Shown: positions 1 to 12,200 of the stretch, piece by piece | Layout: every line of letters starts with the position of its first letter | Position numbering within the stretch: position 1 is the first letter of the stretch | NCBI GenBank assembly: GCA_004026145.2 | Contig: CP034989.1 | Coordinates: 1,635,134 to 1,699,133 of the forward strand | Source: Takifugu bimaculatus | Taxonomy: Eukaryota > Chordata > Actinopteri > Tetraodontiformes > Tetraodontidae | DNA length: 64,000 bases | Direction: 5' to 3' | Notes under the pieces: generated by a model | The model's database searches: none | What the model saw: the letters and a program-made list of their open reading frames with translations, nothing else | Told to the model about the DNA's origin: nothing | Position numbers and translations under genes: made by a program

Positions 1-2705
1 ACAATTATTTACTTAAAGAAAAAGCTACTGGGATGGAACTCTTACAATAGCTTAATCACTCCCTGGAGGCAAACAAATGCCTGGAATAGCAAACCCCCTG
101 TTACTTTTTATGAGTTGTATTTACAACCACCAACACTACTCAAATATTCATTTTGACGCCTACAATTTGCTCCGGAATGATACCTCAGTGAAACATGTCA
201 TTGAAGCAATAGAAAGATGGAGAAAAAAACCATTACAAATGCAATAAAAAAATGATCACATCCACATATTGATCTGCTGCGTCAACAGCACAAACAATAG
301 GGTGTCATCTGCATACTTTAGCACTTTGGCATCCAATAAATGCAGAGAAACCAACAACTTTTAGTTCATTAGCTTGTGTTGTTGTGATGTATCCCTGCAC
401 AGATGTTGCCAGCTGCAATAAAATTGCGTGGTCATTGCTATTCATATAGCACAAAGCTGCAGGGAACACATTAGCAGAGCTGACTGATTGGCTGCCCTGT
501 TGATTTACTGGAAACGTCTCCACTGAATATTTCATGTATTTGAGTGTTAGAGGTGTTTAACAGCATAATTATCAATTGTTAAAGGCGCCATTAACTCGCA
601 GATGAACACTTTTTCCAATTCGGATTTGGTTCACTTGTGTTGATTTCTGTGCTGTTTTCTGTTGATGCTGCATAAATAAGAGATCGACTATAAAACGAAG
701 CGTGTGCGCACTCAAACACATCTGCTGTTGGGAAAAACGGAGGACTCGTGAACTTGTGAAGACTAAGCTCCGTTAGGCACAGTAAACAGACGTAAACAAC
801 TGTGTGTGTGCGCGCATGTGTGTGTGTTGGGACAAATAACATAATGGCTACAGTGCATGATGAAGGAAAAATGAACAATAGTTTGGATTCATGATTTTAT
901 TGGGTTCCTTACGGCAGTACGACTGCTACCAAAGTGCATTAGCTTCTTGTTTAGCATAGCTGCAGCTACGTACACGACACGTCGCTGTAAAGTTAGCGGA
1001 ATCGTGGAAAAGATGGTGCCACAGTGGTTTGATGAGGGGTTCGGAACCTTTCTTGATAGAGTTTACGTGTTACTTCGGGTTGATTGAAGACTTTTAATTG
1101 GGTGTGAGATGTGAGGGGCTGTTGATCTGTCCTGGGTGGACGTCTGCCCAGTGGCCACCGGGACAGGCTCCGGAACAGGTGTCTGTCTCTGTGAGACACC
1201 TGAGGACATTTCAGAGTGGGATGTTGTTGCATAGCGTTGGGCCTCCGAGATCAGTGTGTTCCAGTGTGTTTCAGTGTGTTTCTGTACCACTGACGTGACG
1301 CTTTAACAGGTTGTCTGACATTCAAATTCAAGTAAAAAGTTCAGTAGAGGTTCTTGTAAAAGTAAAAGTCCTTACATTTACCCTTGCGAGGGTACTTTTT
1401 TCTTCGGGGATCATTTTTTGTATGTTTGCTGTGATGTCTCTTCGTGCATTTCCACATCTCTGATCCCTGGATAATGTAAGATGGGAGCAGGGTGGCTCAG
1501 CTAGGGGAGCAACAAGCATCACCAGGGATCTGACGCTCAGCTCACTCTCGTACACACACACTCTCGTACACACACACACACACTCATACACACGTGCGCA
1601 CGCCTTGCCCTGGTCTGAGGGCACTGCTGTAATTGGATGTCTGATTACTGTCAGATAGCGAGAGTTGGAAAGAGAACGAATGAAAGAGAGAAATAAATGC
1701 CAGAAAATGAAAGAAAAGTCTTCTTGTGGGGAAAGAGGGGGGGTGTTAAAATAGTGGATGGTGGGAAGAGCGAGAGAGCTTGAAAGACAGAGAGAGAGGG
1801 AGAGAGAGAAATGGACATGTTGTGATCCCTGAGCTTAACATTGACCTTGTGCTTTTTATCAGCGGCCTGACATCCAATCATACCTTGCTTATCGCCCCAG
1901 TCTGCATCCCTCATCCCCTCATCTCTCCGTCTCTTTCTGCAATATTCGTCTCTCCGGTTCCTCTCTCCATCCGTTCACCTCTCTTTTTCTTTCCCCTGAT
2001 TCTGCGGAGAGGCCGCCAGGATAAATCAGATTGATTGGAAGTATTGGCGATGGTGGCAGGTTTGGAGAAGGTCGGATGAGTCAACGGAGACGTTAAGTAG
2101 CTCCTCTTCATCTGGTTGTCTCCCGGAAAGAGCGTCCGGATGCAGTCATCAACTGTTGCCGGGACGATTGGTAAACAGTCCATTTTTAGTCAGGTCTAAT
2201 ACACCTGACCTATTTGTCAATGTTTGGGTCCATTCTTCAGTGTTCCTGCAGTACAGGGTAGTTTCCCAGGCAAGAGGCCTGGAGGGTTCCGTGTGATGGA
2301 AAAAGACCAAAAAACCTGTTTTTGCTCGTTCTATATGCTGGTGTGGTTCCAGCACTGACCACTGGGGGCGCACTACACATCACACCGTCCTGCCTGAGAA
2401 AAAGTCTGATGGTTTTAAAAAATGTAGAATTTAAATAGTCTAATCAAAGCTATCTGATATGGTGAGGATTTTTTATTTAATTTTAGTTTAATTTAGACAT
2501 TATGAACTAAAATGTGAGGTTAACATTCAGGTTAAAAATTCCTTTTGACGTGTTTGAACCTGAGTAAATGTACAGATGACGTTGCTACGGTCAGATACAC
2601 GCAGCTCTACTTCTAAGTTTGTGCTGACTTTAACATACTTGACTGACTTTAACAGACATAATACATTCCCCAGCTCCTCACCGTAACATCGCAACTAAAT
2701 GCCGA

Positions 2706-2708
<3 letters not shown>

Positions 2709-2736
<28 letters not shown>
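2709..2736. repeat. (CA)n microsatellite
   Basis: A pure run of about 14 CA units in the upstream intron. Confidence 0.95.
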
Positions 2737-2844
2737 AGATCCACCTGCCCCCACTCAGATCTGAACAAATGCTGACTTAAGCTAGACTATTGGACTCCTG
2801 CTGTCACAACAGACCTTCTGCTCCAGCTCCTCCACCACCCATTG

Positions 2845-2880
2845 CACACACACACACACACACACCCACACACACACACA
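2845..2880. repeat. (CA)n microsatellite, interrupted
   Basis: About 18 CA units with one CC interruption near 2865. Confidence 0.93.
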
Positions 2881-2987
2881 TGCAGGCATGCAAGCACTCT
2901 GGTAAATGAGACATGAAAAGTCCGAGTTCTTCTGCTTCTCGCCTTTTCTTTTTCTTCCACGTCCAATCAAAGCCACCTGTTTGTGGT

Positions 2988-2990
<3 letters not shown>

Positions 2991-3032
<42 letters not shown>
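2991..3032. repeat. (CA)n microsatellite
   Basis: A pure run of 21 CA units, the third within 330 bp. Confidence 0.95.
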
Positions 3033-3034
<2 letters not shown>

Positions 3035-3991
3035 AATAATGCACCTACAGGGTTATGTAACTTCCATTGTGTCACGTACCGATACAACCGTTAGCGTTAG
3101 CTGCTAATGAGATAAATAATGCAGATGCATGGGGAGGAAAGGAGGCGGAGCAATCAATGTCTGACATGACCGTAATGCAAGTGCAGCGTAGACGAGCAAC
3201 GAGGGCCATTCATTACCGTTATGCTTCCATATGCATGCTAGGCCAGATTGAGGTGTCACATGTGACACATTACTCCCGTGTTTGCTCTTGTACAGTGATT
3301 TGTTACTTCCTGTCCATGCAGCGCCGTTCCTGCTCCAATCAGCTCCGCCGATGTTCCTCCCCCCTTGTAGTTTTATGAAGACCGGCAGATAATAATCAAT
3401 ATCAAAGCTGCCTTTTTAGCCTCATTTTTGGGGGGCTTCTTATGTTTTCAAGCCCTTTCCAGACTGCATCCTTGAAGGCGTGTTTTAATGGGAGGATGCA
3501 AATTTCCTGGGACAGCGGTTCCGTGGGTGTCGTCAATGATTCATTAGTTGGCCTCAGGGCCAGTTTAAACTCCGGGCAGAAAACGCACAACACAATATTT
3601 ACCGCACCACTTCATCCACGCCCATTCACCCTCAGTGGAGCGCACGCAAATACACGGCGGAGCATGAATTTACGCTAGCCTCAAACCTCACTTCAAAGGG
3701 TCGCGCGCCGGCGCCCCCCCGCCCCCCCCCCGGACACGAACACAGCATGGAGGAGCAGAGGGTAACTCTTAATTTTAAAGCCGTGCTAATGAGGTTTGGA
3801 GAGGAAGCACGAGAGAACGCTTGAGAATCCTCCGAATGGAACAATTCACCGACGTAGAACTCCACATGTTCCATCCAAACGTTCTCGCATGAACGTGCAA
3901 CCGTTGGTTTCTTCCGATGCTTTCGAGAGACGGACTGTCGCTCTTGTGGAAGAATCTCCAAAATGAGACTGCCTCATTTTGTTTTAACAGT

Positions 3992-4032
3992 CACACACAC
4001 ACACACACACACACACACATGCACACACACAC
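3992..4032. repeat. (CA)n microsatellite, interrupted
   Basis: CA units with a single TG interruption at 4020-4021. Confidence 0.93.
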
Positions 4033-6094
4033 CAGTACCACTGGGGGCAGAAGCACCTAGCATTAATGCTACCCTCATTGCGCACCAACGTTACATCCCA
4101 TTGATTAATGCCATCATCAGTTGTAAAACCATGAGGTGATGCATGAGCGATAAGCTACGTGGGGCGATGCTAACGAATCCTACTGGGATCTAAACAGCTA
4201 AAAGATGCAGCCAGATGTGACAGAGCGCTAGAACCTTCGACTCTGATTGGCTGGGAGAAATCACAGTCGCCCTCCTGCCTTTTTCAAATGTGGAAACACG
4301 CATCAAGAAGACTGTTTCTATTTATTTTGAGATAAAACGATCATCCCCGGGATGATTTGATTAGCTAAAATTGACAGTAACCCGGATCCAGCCAGTGACA
4401 GAGATGCCTCCATCGATTAAAGGATTTAGTGTTGCGGCGGGCGCATGTGGGACGCGGCAGATCGGTTAATTAATATTAATTATCCCGTGACCACAATATG
4501 AAGATGGTGAAGCAGTTTCTTACCTCAAAATAGAAGGCCATTATTTACCGAGAGTAATGGAGAAGGACGCGTCTAACAACGTGCGACGGAGGCGTCATCG
4601 CTCAACCTGCGGCGACGCCCACACGTGTCGCCCTGACGGATGGCGAAGCCCAAAAACATCCCCATCCTCGGAGAGGCGACTCAGACACAGGTGCATCTCA
4701 GCCTAAATACACAGAGGAGTTGGGGAACAGCCCTGAACACACATGAATCAGGTGAAATACGATGTTGGTGGAGCTCCTCAGGTAGAGATTCGCTCATTTC
4801 TGTAGCCTGACAGACGAGCACGCGTGAGCCGGTACCGACGAGGTTCCGACTGAAGGTTCCTGGATTCTGAGGCGAATTCTGCGCGTATAGATTGAGATTC
4901 GCGAAGTCGATGTCGATAATAACGAAGACGAAGTGGCCACGTGCAAAAATCAAGAGGCTGGCGTTGCTAAACTTGCCTTCCTCGGAGTTTTTAACCGAAT
5001 CGAACCGAGACGCCTCACGAAACAACTCATTTTCTTGTTTTTTTGGGTCCCACTGTTGCCGCGGCGACGTTATTGTCTCGAACACCCATGTTTTCCCCCG
5101 ACCCAGCCTTGCAACAGCCTCTCAACTCACCGTTGACATCCGCTCTTCCTGTTAGCCTGTTTGCTAACTGTTTGCTGATTTGGGTGCTAGCACAGTCGTT
5201 TCGGTTGCCCTCTTTATCCGAGACCCTCAATCATCGTTGGAATGTGTGAACGTTGGTTTCGAGCTGGTAATTATCCTTGAAGAACCATTCCAAACTTCAG
5301 CGCGGATGCGGGAGTTTGAAGGAGCGAGCGGGAGCTAGCCGTCGGCGCCCGCATGCAGATTGTCACTCCGGCGATTATCCTTGAGTTGTTTCTAATTTAA
5401 AGATAACGAGTGTTTGTTTTAACAGTGCTGGATGCTGGCGCTGCCGGCGTGCACATGCGCGTGCACGTGCGCGTGCGCCGTGTGATTAAAGCGTCTGATG
5501 TATCGCGAGCGACGGTCGGTGCAGATGTTCAATAAATGGGCCGGAACAGGCAGGGGAGGAGAATTCATTTAAATTGCATCAAAATTAAACTCGGGGGTCG
5601 TGGTTACGTATGTAGAATACCCCCCCCCCCCCGACCTATGTGTGCTTGGTCTGATGCTATTAGCCTGTTAGCCAAGCGGGCGGATGAATATTCGGTGTAA
5701 AATGTGTCAGTTGAGCGTAAAAGTGCTGCCAACCACGGCAAAACTTTCCTGAGCTTCCTGTCACATGACAGGAAAGAGGCTAAAAGGCCGCTAATCGGAG
5801 TTTACAGACGGCATCAAAGCGTTCGGTTTTAAAGCCGCACTTTAAAAAGTCGCCATTTAAAGACGAACCCATTTGTGCGAAACGGAGATTTCTCAGCGGT
5901 GACACGGCAATTGGAACTGAAAGCTTTAGCGTCACTTTAGCTGTTATTGTCGTTGTCGGCGTATCCGAAGCAAACAAATCAAACTTGGCGACGGTCCCAC
6001 TCAAAGGAGCGTCTCAATTTCCGGGAAAGTGGATTATTTTATTATTTTGTTTGCCTAAAGAGACACAAAAAGCCTGTTTCTCTCCGTCCCTCAG

Positions 6095-6230
6095 GGGGGG
6101 TGTGCATCGCCCAGTCCTTGAAGATCCCCCGGGAGCCTCGATCTGGAGAGTTCGACAAGATCATCAGACGTCTGCTGGAGACCTCCAACGCCAGGGCCGT
6201 CATCATGTTCGCTAACGAGGACGATATCAG
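6095..6230 (+). CDS. grm8: grm8 exon 1 of window: ligand-binding domain, lobe 2 start
   Basis: The exon encodes GGVCIAQSLKIPREPRSGE and continues to ANEDDIR, a hallmark stretch of lobe 2 in the group III Venus flytrap domain. It starts with two bases completing a Gly codon (phase 1 entry, after ccctcag) and ends with two bases of an Arg codon. Length is 136 nt. The donor reads CAG|GTCCCG, which is poor at +3 to +5. The preceding exon, which should contain the conserved Tyr of lobe 2 and the ASEGNYGE region, is not in the 6.1 kb upstream. Confidence 0.93.
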
Positions 6231-9200
6231 GTCCCGCCCCCCCCACACATCCTTACTTCCTTCCAGTAACAGCTCCTCTGAATGCTAATTGGAGAGCAGC
6301 CGTGAATACTGTCAAACAATAATCCATTTTATCCTCGTTATGAGGTATTATTAATATTCTTTAACTATATTCTAATGAGCTTTATTAAATATCTATAACT
6401 CATTATGAGTTGAATGTCTTCGGGTTAAAGGTTGTGTTGGCGTTCATGAATATTCCATTTCCATTTGCAAATGTTTGCCTCGTTACAGGTTAAAATAATT
6501 TTTTCCCCCCTGTCCCGCAGGCGTGTCCTCGCAGCGGCGAAGAGGAACAACCAGACGGGTCACTTCCTGTGGGTGGGTTCGGACAGCTGGGGCTCCAAAA
6601 TCTCCCCCGTGATTGGCCAGGAGAGGGTGGCGGAGGGAGCCATCACAATCCTCCCCAAACGGGCGTCCGTGGAGGGTAAGAGGGGGCTAGCAGAGCGTTA
6701 GCCGCCACTTCTGTTGGACGCTCCCTGAGTCGCCTGTGTTGTAGCACTAAAGGAGGAAATTAAAGAAAACCAATGGATGCTGAGGAGGGAGGAGAGGAGT
6801 CCGCTCCCGGCTCACCCCCCCACCCCCCCACCCCAGCGTGCTGCTCGTCGGGGCCATTAGGCTGGAGGGTTTCCTCATCTGCACCCCGCCAGAGCTCAAT
6901 GGTTCGATAATTGACTCCTGGAGGGACGTGAAGTTGAAAAGCGAGTGCTGGCGCGTCTGGGCAGGTTTGGATGTGTCAACACCAGGCTGTTCCTGGGAAG
7001 GACAGAACATTCCCACTCCCAGTCTCACCAGTTTCACCAGTCGCACCTTCCAGAGGTCCCAAATTGTCCTGAAGAGTCCAGATTTGTCGAAACGTTAGAG
7101 CAACAACACTCAAATGCTAATCGGTGAGCCGAGGCTAACAGCTGTGTTTCCTTCTGGATGATGCCAGTTTTAGCCTAAATGATTGATCATGTGACCTTTT
7201 GTGGTGCACGTGATCCCATCTTACACCCACGAAAGGTCCGGTGAGGAAGACTGCCCCCTAGTGGTGAGAACGCAGATTAGCATAAATTAGAGGAAGCATC
7301 ATGACGCTCTAAAATCTTCAACTTGATACGATATGAATAACTAATGTTGAATACAGGTGATTCGTGCTGATCACCTGCGGAACAGGTGTGCCCTCACAAG
7401 AGTCCGACACCGATCTTTTGGGTTTTCTCGGTGTTTTTGCGCGTTAGCGGGAAGAGCGTGATGCTAGCTGACAGGTGCAGCCTGTTGAGCTCCGCAGGAG
7501 GCCGAGCCGATCTCTGCCCGGCAGCCTGAGCGCGGCGTGAGGCACACAGGTGCAGCACAGAGTCCGCCTCCCCGACAGCGGAAGAGATTAACGGAGACAG
7601 CTCCTGTCAGCATTTATAGCATCGCACAGACGATCCGGGTCGTTGCTCCGGTCCCTGTGCCGGTCTGGGAGCCGCTTGGGCTCCTTTCCTGGAGAGATCG
7701 CTCAAAACATGCGCACGTCCGACATATTATCACTTCTCATCACGTTTTTTTTCCCCCTCTACAGCGTTCGATCGGTATTTCCGGAGCCGCTCGCTGTCCA
7801 ACAACAGGAGGAACGTTTGGTTCGCGGAGTTCTGGGAGGAAAATTTCAACTGTAAGCTGGGGATGCACGGAAAACGAGCCGGCAACCTGAAGAAATGCAC
7901 AGGTGAGACTCAGATCAGAGGTTTTTCCTCTTTGTTGACCTCAGTTTCAGGGAAATCCTGGAGAATTAAGAGAATCTGGATAATGAAATTGCTGCGTAAT
8001 CATGGAAAACTACGTCCACTTCTGATGCCTATCAGTTGTTTAAATTACTATGTTTGTGGGGACCATTGACCACTACTGTGGTGTGTGTGCGCACGAGGGT
8101 CAAGGCCATTAACTCTGAGTACCGGGGCTTTTCCGTCCTCCCGAATCATCGACGCAGAAGCCAAACGGCCGCTCGAGGTTGACACACACCGGCGGAATGA
8201 CGTGGAAATGGGGCTGATTATTTCACATGATTGGTCGGGGGGGGGGGCGGAAATGTCAACACATGCAAATACAGGAACAAACGGGGAGAGGGAGCGAGTT
8301 TGTTAGAGGGACGTCAAAGACGACAGCGTTTGGTCAACGACTAGCTTAGCGTTGTCGCCTGCGTCGCTCTGGCCCGTTTCTGTGCACAGGAGTTCCGCAG
8401 TAGGAGATTCACCACTGTATCACACCCACAGCTAACGCTAGCTTCTGTTCTGAGTCTCCTCTGTGGTGGATTCATGGCCGTAGTGCTAACTGCTGCTAGC
8501 TTTATGGCGCTACAGCCACATTAAATAGCAACATTTAAAAGCCAATATTTCATCGCTTTAGGGGTTTTAATAAGTATTAGTGAGTTAATTCCAGACCTTA
8601 GAACACACGAGGACGCCACTTAATCCCGTCTTTGATTTTTCCTCCTCACTTTTCGTGCTCGGGTGAATTAAAATCAAAATAACTGCTTTAAATCTTTATT
8701 TTAATTGCTTTTTTTTTTTTTTTTTGAACAGTGCTTAAATTTCTGGCTCAATGTAGCGAAGAAGAACAAATGAGGGTGAAAAGAAAGTAGAGGCGCTAAA
8801 ATCGGGCTGCAACTGCAGCGAAAGGTTGAGATACGAGATTCAAAGCACTCAAAACTGCATTAAAGGCGTCGTGCACTCGTGCACGGCAGCAAATGTCACC
8901 TCCCACATCCTGAACGGTCTCGTTGTAATTCAGAGCCGCCTGGTTTAACGAGTTCGTCATCGGTCGCTACTTTTCTTCTAGATTTTTCCTCCTTGTGAAT
9001 CACCTGTGAGCTGTTTCCTTATTTTAAAAGCCTGATTGTTACATCAGGACGACTCGAGCTACAGGAAGCTAATGCATATTTTATGGAAATCAACCTGTAA
9101 AAACACAACTGCATTAAAAGATAGGCGATGCCCAAAGATCCCCCGGTCCCTGAACTCACCGTCTCTCTTACGAAACAGTTCTCTTCCCTCGGTGAACTTA

Positions 9201-12200
9201 AATAACCACAAACCTTCTGCTGTGAAACGACTGTTTCCACTCAAGTAAAGGACAGCGGGGACTCAAGAGGACACCATCGTCCACTCAGCGTCCCACCTGG
9301 ACCCATCGTAGCACAGAAGTGAGAGATTCAAGGGGACATACACGCAAGAAGTGGCAGTAAAGGTGTGAAAAACAGAAGAAACAGGCTTCCAGTGTAAAGT
9401 CTCACTGGTTCATCCATGCTAGGCTAATGTTTGGGCTAAAACAGCCCTGATATAGCCCAGAAGGCTACATGCTACATCATATTAGCGCTGTCAATCACAT
9501 ATTTTGCGTGTCTGTGGCAGGATTCCTAATCCAGCTAATCGGCTACATGGTTCCGCTATGTTTTATGCTAAACACTCCAATCGGGGCTACATCTGTAAGC
9601 GGGACCTCTGCATTTTGTTTTGGCGGCGATGATAAGCTGGCTAGTCCTGCGGATATTTGTAAAAATGCTAATACAACGTGTTCCTTTTCCAGACGAATCT
9701 GGTGCCGCCTCACGTGTCCGACAGCAGTCGGCGCTTTTAGAGCGAACATAATAGCGGCACATCAGAGGCTCCGGCGGCGAGGAGACGGGACGAGCCGGAT
9801 CGCTTTGATTTAAAGTTCAGTAAACACAGAGAAATATTCATGTGCGCGTTCCAGAAGCGGCCTGGATATCAAATCACCTGATTGTCGCGGATCAGGTCGC
9901 AGACGCTGAGTTTTATTTTCTTTCTTCTTTAACGACCACAAAGGCGACAGAGTCCCCGTTCTTGTGAGGGCGACGCCGTGAAGGGAGCCGAGGAGAGCGC
10001 AGAACTCCGGGAGAAAATCCCCTCGCAAACTTTAAGCCCCCCGCGCTTCCCTGTCCTGATTGGGAAGATTAGCGCGCGATTGTAGCTTCCGCGCTAACGA
10101 AGGTTGTTAGTTCCTGCTCGGCTAACGACCAAATACGGGAGCTTATCCAGCGCCACACGTGTCGCCACTTTAACGAGGAACCTTGATACATTACTGTGTA
10201 TTATTAACGTGGAAATTATCTTCTAAATGCTACTTAGCAACGGTTTGATTTCCGTGCGCGCTTCCTGAACAGGAGAGCTTTTCTAAACTTTATATAATCT
10301 GCTTTCGGAGATGTGAAGGACTCCTGCGGAGGATTTGCATAAGTGCGTGATGCGCGCTACATTTTTAGGAGCATAATTAGATCCCGAATTAGCCCCGGCG
10401 TGCTCGCTAACACGTGTTCGCGCGCTGTGAATAACAAGGTCGGCGAGGTTCTTGTTGGATAAAGGTTTGATTCCCCGAAGGCCGAACACATGACAGATGG
10501 AGTCGAGGACAGATGGAGACCTCGGAGGACACAGGGACGTGCACGTGCACATGGACGCCGCCGTTAGCTCATTGATGAGCACCGATCGATAGCGTCACGT
10601 CACACAACTCTGGATCATCCCGGAGCACCAGGAAATGATCTCGGAGTCTTACTGATCTGGGATCTGCTCAAGAAAGGCTAGCTAAATTAGCATGTTTAGG
10701 GAGATGTGGTGTCACTTCCAGGGCCTTGAAGGGCTCCTTGAACTCAAGGACCATGCCTTGGGTGTTTTGAACCCTTGAATCTGTAGAATATTTCATACAT
10801 TCATACGGCGCTGCTAGCATGGACGTTTAAAGCGTAAACAACCATCAATCCTGACTTCCAAAGTCGTTTATAGGAGGAACCCCCGACCGTGACCTCCGTT
10901 TGTGGGAGGAAACAACTGTAAAGTTCTTCATAAATTCGTAAATTTCTTCTGAATTTACGGTTCCATAACTCCCGAAACCTCAGGTTGCCCTAAAAGTAAT
11001 GATGTGTATGTGCCAACGGTGCGTTAACGGGGAGCGTTGCACCAAATTTACGGGATAATAAATCCAGAAAGGAAACAAAAGGCCTCAGAGGGGGGTTTAA
11101 GCTGAGGTTCCTCATGGTTCTGTGGATCCAGAACTGACCCGTTTCGCAGCACAACGGCTTATTTTTTTGCTTTAATCATGAAAAGTTGAGTTTTTGTTGT
11201 GACCTGATTTCCATCTTCATTGTTAATGTTCTTAAATTTGTATGGAATCATTTTGTTTTAGTTCATATCTAGAGGAGGAGACCCAAATAAAAGGTTTTTT
11301 TTAGCATAAATTTATATTAATGTGTTAAATCAATGTATTTTCCACAACGAGTGCTTGGTTTTGTCCCTCCAGAGCTACCGTAGCTCGAGCAGAACCCTGG
11401 AATTTTAAAAAGAAAACCAACTTTTCTCAACTTTTCCTTCTTTTTTTTATTTCTCCCCAACAATATACGGAGCTATTGCGGCTAATCCAAAGTTTTGGTC
11501 GCGTATCAAACACATCGGCAGATTTTCCCCTCATCGGCGCTCCCATGTTTCCCACCTTCACATGTTTCCAGCGTCACGTCGGCTTATTTAAGAGTAGAAA
11601 CAGACACAAACACGGCAGCTCTCCGAGGCTCCGAGGGGAAAAGAATCCTCTTTGCTCGGTGAGGAAGATTAAAGCAAAGACACTGACAAAAGGAAATAAA
11701 AAGTTGGAGCTGGCGAGCACGGCCGAGTGGTGCCAGGACAGTGATTCAGCATAATATGAATAATGACTAATGAATAATTTATATTAGCTCTCCATGCTAG
11801 CAGCAGTAATATATACCCATAATAATAGTGGGGTGTGATATATGTTACTCACATAAGTCAGTGGCATCTCATTATTCACAAAAAGTGCCATTTTTTCTAT
11901 TCAGCTACCAGCTAACTGTAGCTAGTAACTGCTGCACTACTCACTAGCGTCATAACAGCATGCTAAAATTCATTAGCCACACCGGTTGGGGACATTTAGA
12001 TTTATTATTGGCACGATGACTTCACGATCTGCTAGCTCTCAAGTCATTAGGTAGCTAATGGGTTCTTCCGTATTAGCGGCTGCGTTTCGTTGACCAAGCG
12101 CGACGCGTAGATCACATGATGTAAGTCGTCGCGCGAGGCAAACCTGATGGCGGCAGGTGTGTCGCTGACAAGGGCGTGACTTAATCAGTTAATTAATCAG

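Larger units (their letters stand above)
1..6094 (+). other. grm8: Upstream intron of grm8, partial
   Basis: No exon was recognised. The exon expected just before exon 1 (conserved ASEGNYGE region of lobe 2) is not visible in any + frame, so this intron is longer than 6 kb. Contents are several CA microsatellites between 2.7 and 4.0 kb, a C13 run at 5620-5632 and many TTAGC/GCTAA pentamers. Short open frames here have no family resemblance. Confidence 0.75.

Noticed and set aside
1..6094. Search for the upstream grm8 exon
   Set aside because: No + frame shows the expected lobe-2 motif, so the exon is taken to lie before the window.
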